From JAUIAI01 sp050633665 (lineage in GTDB: Bacteria; Pseudomonadota; Gammaproteobacteria; Burkholderiales; Burkholderiaceae_E), in the NCBI GenBank assembly GCA_050633665.1, contig JBOEGY010000001.1, positions 620,001 to 684,000 of the forward strand: a stretch of DNA of 64,000 nucleotides, in the 5' to 3' direction. Positions 63,001 through 64,000 of this stretch are shown here, in pieces (position 1 is the stretch's first letter; each line of letters begins with the position of its first letter). The notes under the pieces are model-generated. The model was not told where the DNA came from. It saw nothing but the letters and a program-made list of their open reading frames with translations, and searched no databases. The position numbers and the translations under genes are program-made.

Positions 63001-63967
63001 TATCTGTTATCGCATACGGGCGGGCAATGTTTATGTCAATCGTAATCAGATCGGTGCGGTGGTCGGTGTTCAGCCATTCGGCGGCGAGGGTTTGTCCGGC
63101 ACAGGACCAAAGGCTGGCGGGCCAAACTATGTCGCCGCGTTTACCCGGGCGGTAGAGGCTTGCTCAGATGCCACCTTGCCGCGTCTGAAACCCGCGCAAC
63201 TCACAGAAATTCACAAACATGCGGGCGCTTCTGAAGCCGCGGCCCGGGATGTCGACTGGCATACCAGCGAACTGGCAGCACTGATGAAAATCGTCCATCA
63301 GCCGGCAGGCCCTGGTCGGGCGGCTGCGCTGCAACAAAAAATTAACCTGTTGCCAGCCGCCTGGCGACCCCAGACTGCCAACTGGTTTATGCAGGGGGCA
63401 AATGAACTGGAAGAGGAGTTGTTGGTCGGACCGACCGGGGAGGCCAATCGCCTGCGCGCTGTGCCGCGTGGGCCGATGCTCTGTCTTGGCAGTCAGTTCG
63501 ACCCTGAGCAGGCCGATGGGCCGCCGCCGTCAGCTCAAGAAGTGAGCGAGCTGGCGACGCAGGCCGTCAAGTGTCTGGCGGTTGGCAATCCGGTTTTGCT
63601 CTCCGGGCCTGGCCGCCATGTTGTTGCCCGGATCATGGCGGGCTGGCTGGCCGCATCCGATCTGCCAGATCACTGGGTCACCTGTGTGACAGGGTCCCAG
63701 GCGATGGCGCTGACCGGGCAGGATCAAGCTGGGACGCAAGGACTTGCCGGCCTCGTTCTGGATTCAGACGCTGCAAATTGGGTTACATTTCGAGTCAGGC
63801 TGGCTGCGGGTTCCGGGGCCAGGGTGCCGTTGCTGAACACAGCCAGTGCTCTGCACCGGTTTGCATTGGAAAGAGTCATTACTGTTGATACAACAGCGTC
63901 GGGTGGCAATGCCAGCCTGTTGAATATGGAGAGCGAACCACTGGCCGGGGTTGATCAGCAAGCATAA
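60029..63967 (+). CDS. putA: PutA, bifunctional proline dehydrogenase / P5C dehydrogenase (type B)
   Basis: 1312 residues from ATG 60029 (AGG about 7 nt upstream); a TTG at 59984 is open but overlaps the palindrome region. The proline dehydrogenase barrel (about 200-510) has SVKLSALHPRYE, RLVKGAYWDMEIK and FASHNAHT. The aldehyde dehydrogenase domain (about 560-1010) has E796 (AETGGINAM) and the catalytic C830 (AGQRCSALRVL). A C-terminal ALDH-like domain ends in DTTASGGNASLL, the conserved last motif of type B enzymes. There is no N-terminal RHH repressor domain as in E. coli PutA, which fits control by the divergent Lrp-type gene. Oxidises proline to glutamate with FAD and NAD+. Confidence 0.96.
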   Translation: MEYPQQTEQTLALWRERVRAAPRCDEADTIRQRIAQTGLTETVRNRISQDAEQWVVNLRASTQPGLMESLLAEYGLSDEEGLALMCLAEAYLRVPDTGTIDELIRDKIGTGQWSRHAGAARSMLVNASTWGLMLSGEVFRGGADAPGRSLPNALGVIGKLKQRVGEPVVRLGVGAAMRVMGQQFVLGRTIEEAINRSQQARKDGYRFSFDMLGEAARTAQAAAAYFDGYAGAIEALRLRAKMNADVFDNPGISVKLSALHPRYELVQSARVAQELVPRVTSLARMAAAANIGFNIDAEEANRLDISLDVIEAVLRDPALRGWDGFGIVVQAYSKSSLAVLNWFYGLARELKSRVAVRLVKGAYWDMEIKQAQMLGLSSFPVFTRKPSTDVSYLAGARFLLDHGDWIYPQFASHNAHTIAAVVVMSEQIQGAEQPRFEFQRLHGMGESLHQQVLARTGRICRVYAPVGEHEDLLAYLVRRMLENGANSSFVNQLMDERIRPAALVADPISAVLSRSVLANDKIPLPVNLFGNQRQNSTGWDVNDVADQRDLDRAIAPFLDTQWHAAPSGLDRHADAVVQSVLNPVNRSDRVGTVCETPVDAVTGILARARQAHHVWARTTSEQRAGVLDRTAALYEKHAGELISMLIREAGKHRLDAIAELREAVDFCRYYAQQAREGPEQSGAQARGVFVCISPWNFPLAIFTGQVVAALVAGNAVVAKPAEQTTLVGARAVELMHMAGIPTDVLMLTPGSGAVIGAALCASADVDGVCFTGSTGTALQIDRSLAQANPYATLIAETGGINAMVVDSTALLEASVRDIVQSAFQSAGQRCSALRVLFVQEDIADDLLTMLAGATRELGIGDPLFKSVDVGPLIDASAHRSISAYCQRLTANGQRLFGGESVAELVADNRLSIEPGGLADPQRIAELEEQLLAPVAFAIESLNDLAAEVFGPVLHVIRFASGSLDAVVEQINQSGYGLTFGLHSRIDHRVRDICYRIRAGNVYVNRNQIGAVVGVQPFGGEGLSGTGPKAGGPNYVAAFTRAVEACSDATLPRLKPAQLTEIHKHAGASEAAARDVDWHTSELAALMKIVHQPAGPGRAAALQQKINLLPAAWRPQTANWFMQGANELEEELLVGPTGEANRLRAVPRGPMLCLGSQFDPEQADGPPPSAQEVSELATQAVKCLAVGNPVLLSGPGRHVVARIMAGWLAASDLPDHWVTCVTGSQAMALTGQDQAGTQGLAGLVLDSDAANWVTFRVRLAAGSGARVPLLNTASALHRFALERVITVDTTASGGNASLLNMESEPLAGVDQQA

Positions 63968-64000
63968 GCCATCTGTTGAGCAGACCCGGGCCGAGCATTA

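Noticed and set aside
1..64000. CRISPR arrays, tRNA/rRNA genes, IS elements or attachment sites
   Set aside because: No regularly spaced repeats, no TpsiC-like tRNA arm in an intergenic region, and no transposase or integrase frame were found.

Overview
The window looks like ordinary chromosome of a heterotrophic gammaproteobacterium with moderately high GC content. The best placement evidence is the block of a ZapB-like gene, zapA and a 6S RNA gene, together with core genes lgt, dapB, bamE and putA. No rRNA, tRNA, IS element, prophage or CRISPR array was seen. No species can be named from this sequence alone.

Layout. (1) 1-14731, minus strand: a complete Pel exopolysaccharide locus in the order pelA-pelB-pelC-pelD-pelE-pelF-pelG, followed by the start of an eighth gene that overlaps the pelG stop and runs off the window edge. 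A 407 bp gap separates pelA from pelB. (2) 14845-19790: lgt, a TauE/SafE-family transporter, a large MscS-type channel, a short RNA-like unit with a 28-codon ORF behind a near-perfect Shine-Dalgarno and a terminator, and a MOSC-domain protein. (3) 19882-33969, plus strand: a sulfatase/phosphonate monoester hydrolase-like enzyme coupled to a BtuFCD-type cobalamin importer, then a compact seven-gene unit: DUF2141 protein, exported carotenoid-oxygenase-family protein, LytS/LytTR two-component pair, exported alpha/beta hydrolase, a 1073-residue self-sufficient reductive dehalogenase fused to its own flavin/[2Fe-2S] reductase, and an MFS carrier. (4) 33962-49617: a DnaJ-domain protein and a second polysaccharide locus of Wzx/Wzy type: TagA/WecG transferase, gmd and fcl (GDP-fucose), Wzy/O-antigen-ligase-like protein, four further glycosyltransferases, a secreted glycoside hydrolase, a Wzz/BY-kinase-like protein and a flippase. 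(5) 49614-63967: a HugZ-like protein, a DctPQM TRAP transporter, 6S RNA, zapA and its partner, a DsbD-family reductase, a CAP-domain protein, dapB, bamE, an Lrp/AsnC regulator and a divergent PutA without a DNA-binding domain.

How the parts may work together. The two polysaccharide loci imply a biofilm-forming cell; PelD carries the RxxD c-di-GMP site. The most unusual block is 19882-33969. Reductive dehalogenases need a corrinoid, and a B12 importer lies directly upstream of an apparent operon that also carries an oxidative cleavage enzyme, a hydrolase, a sensor/regulator pair and a transporter. I infer an inducible route for uptake and breakdown of a halogenated, probably aromatic, compound; the substrate is unknown. 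The putA/lrp intergenic region carries a clear nested-palindrome operator candidate.
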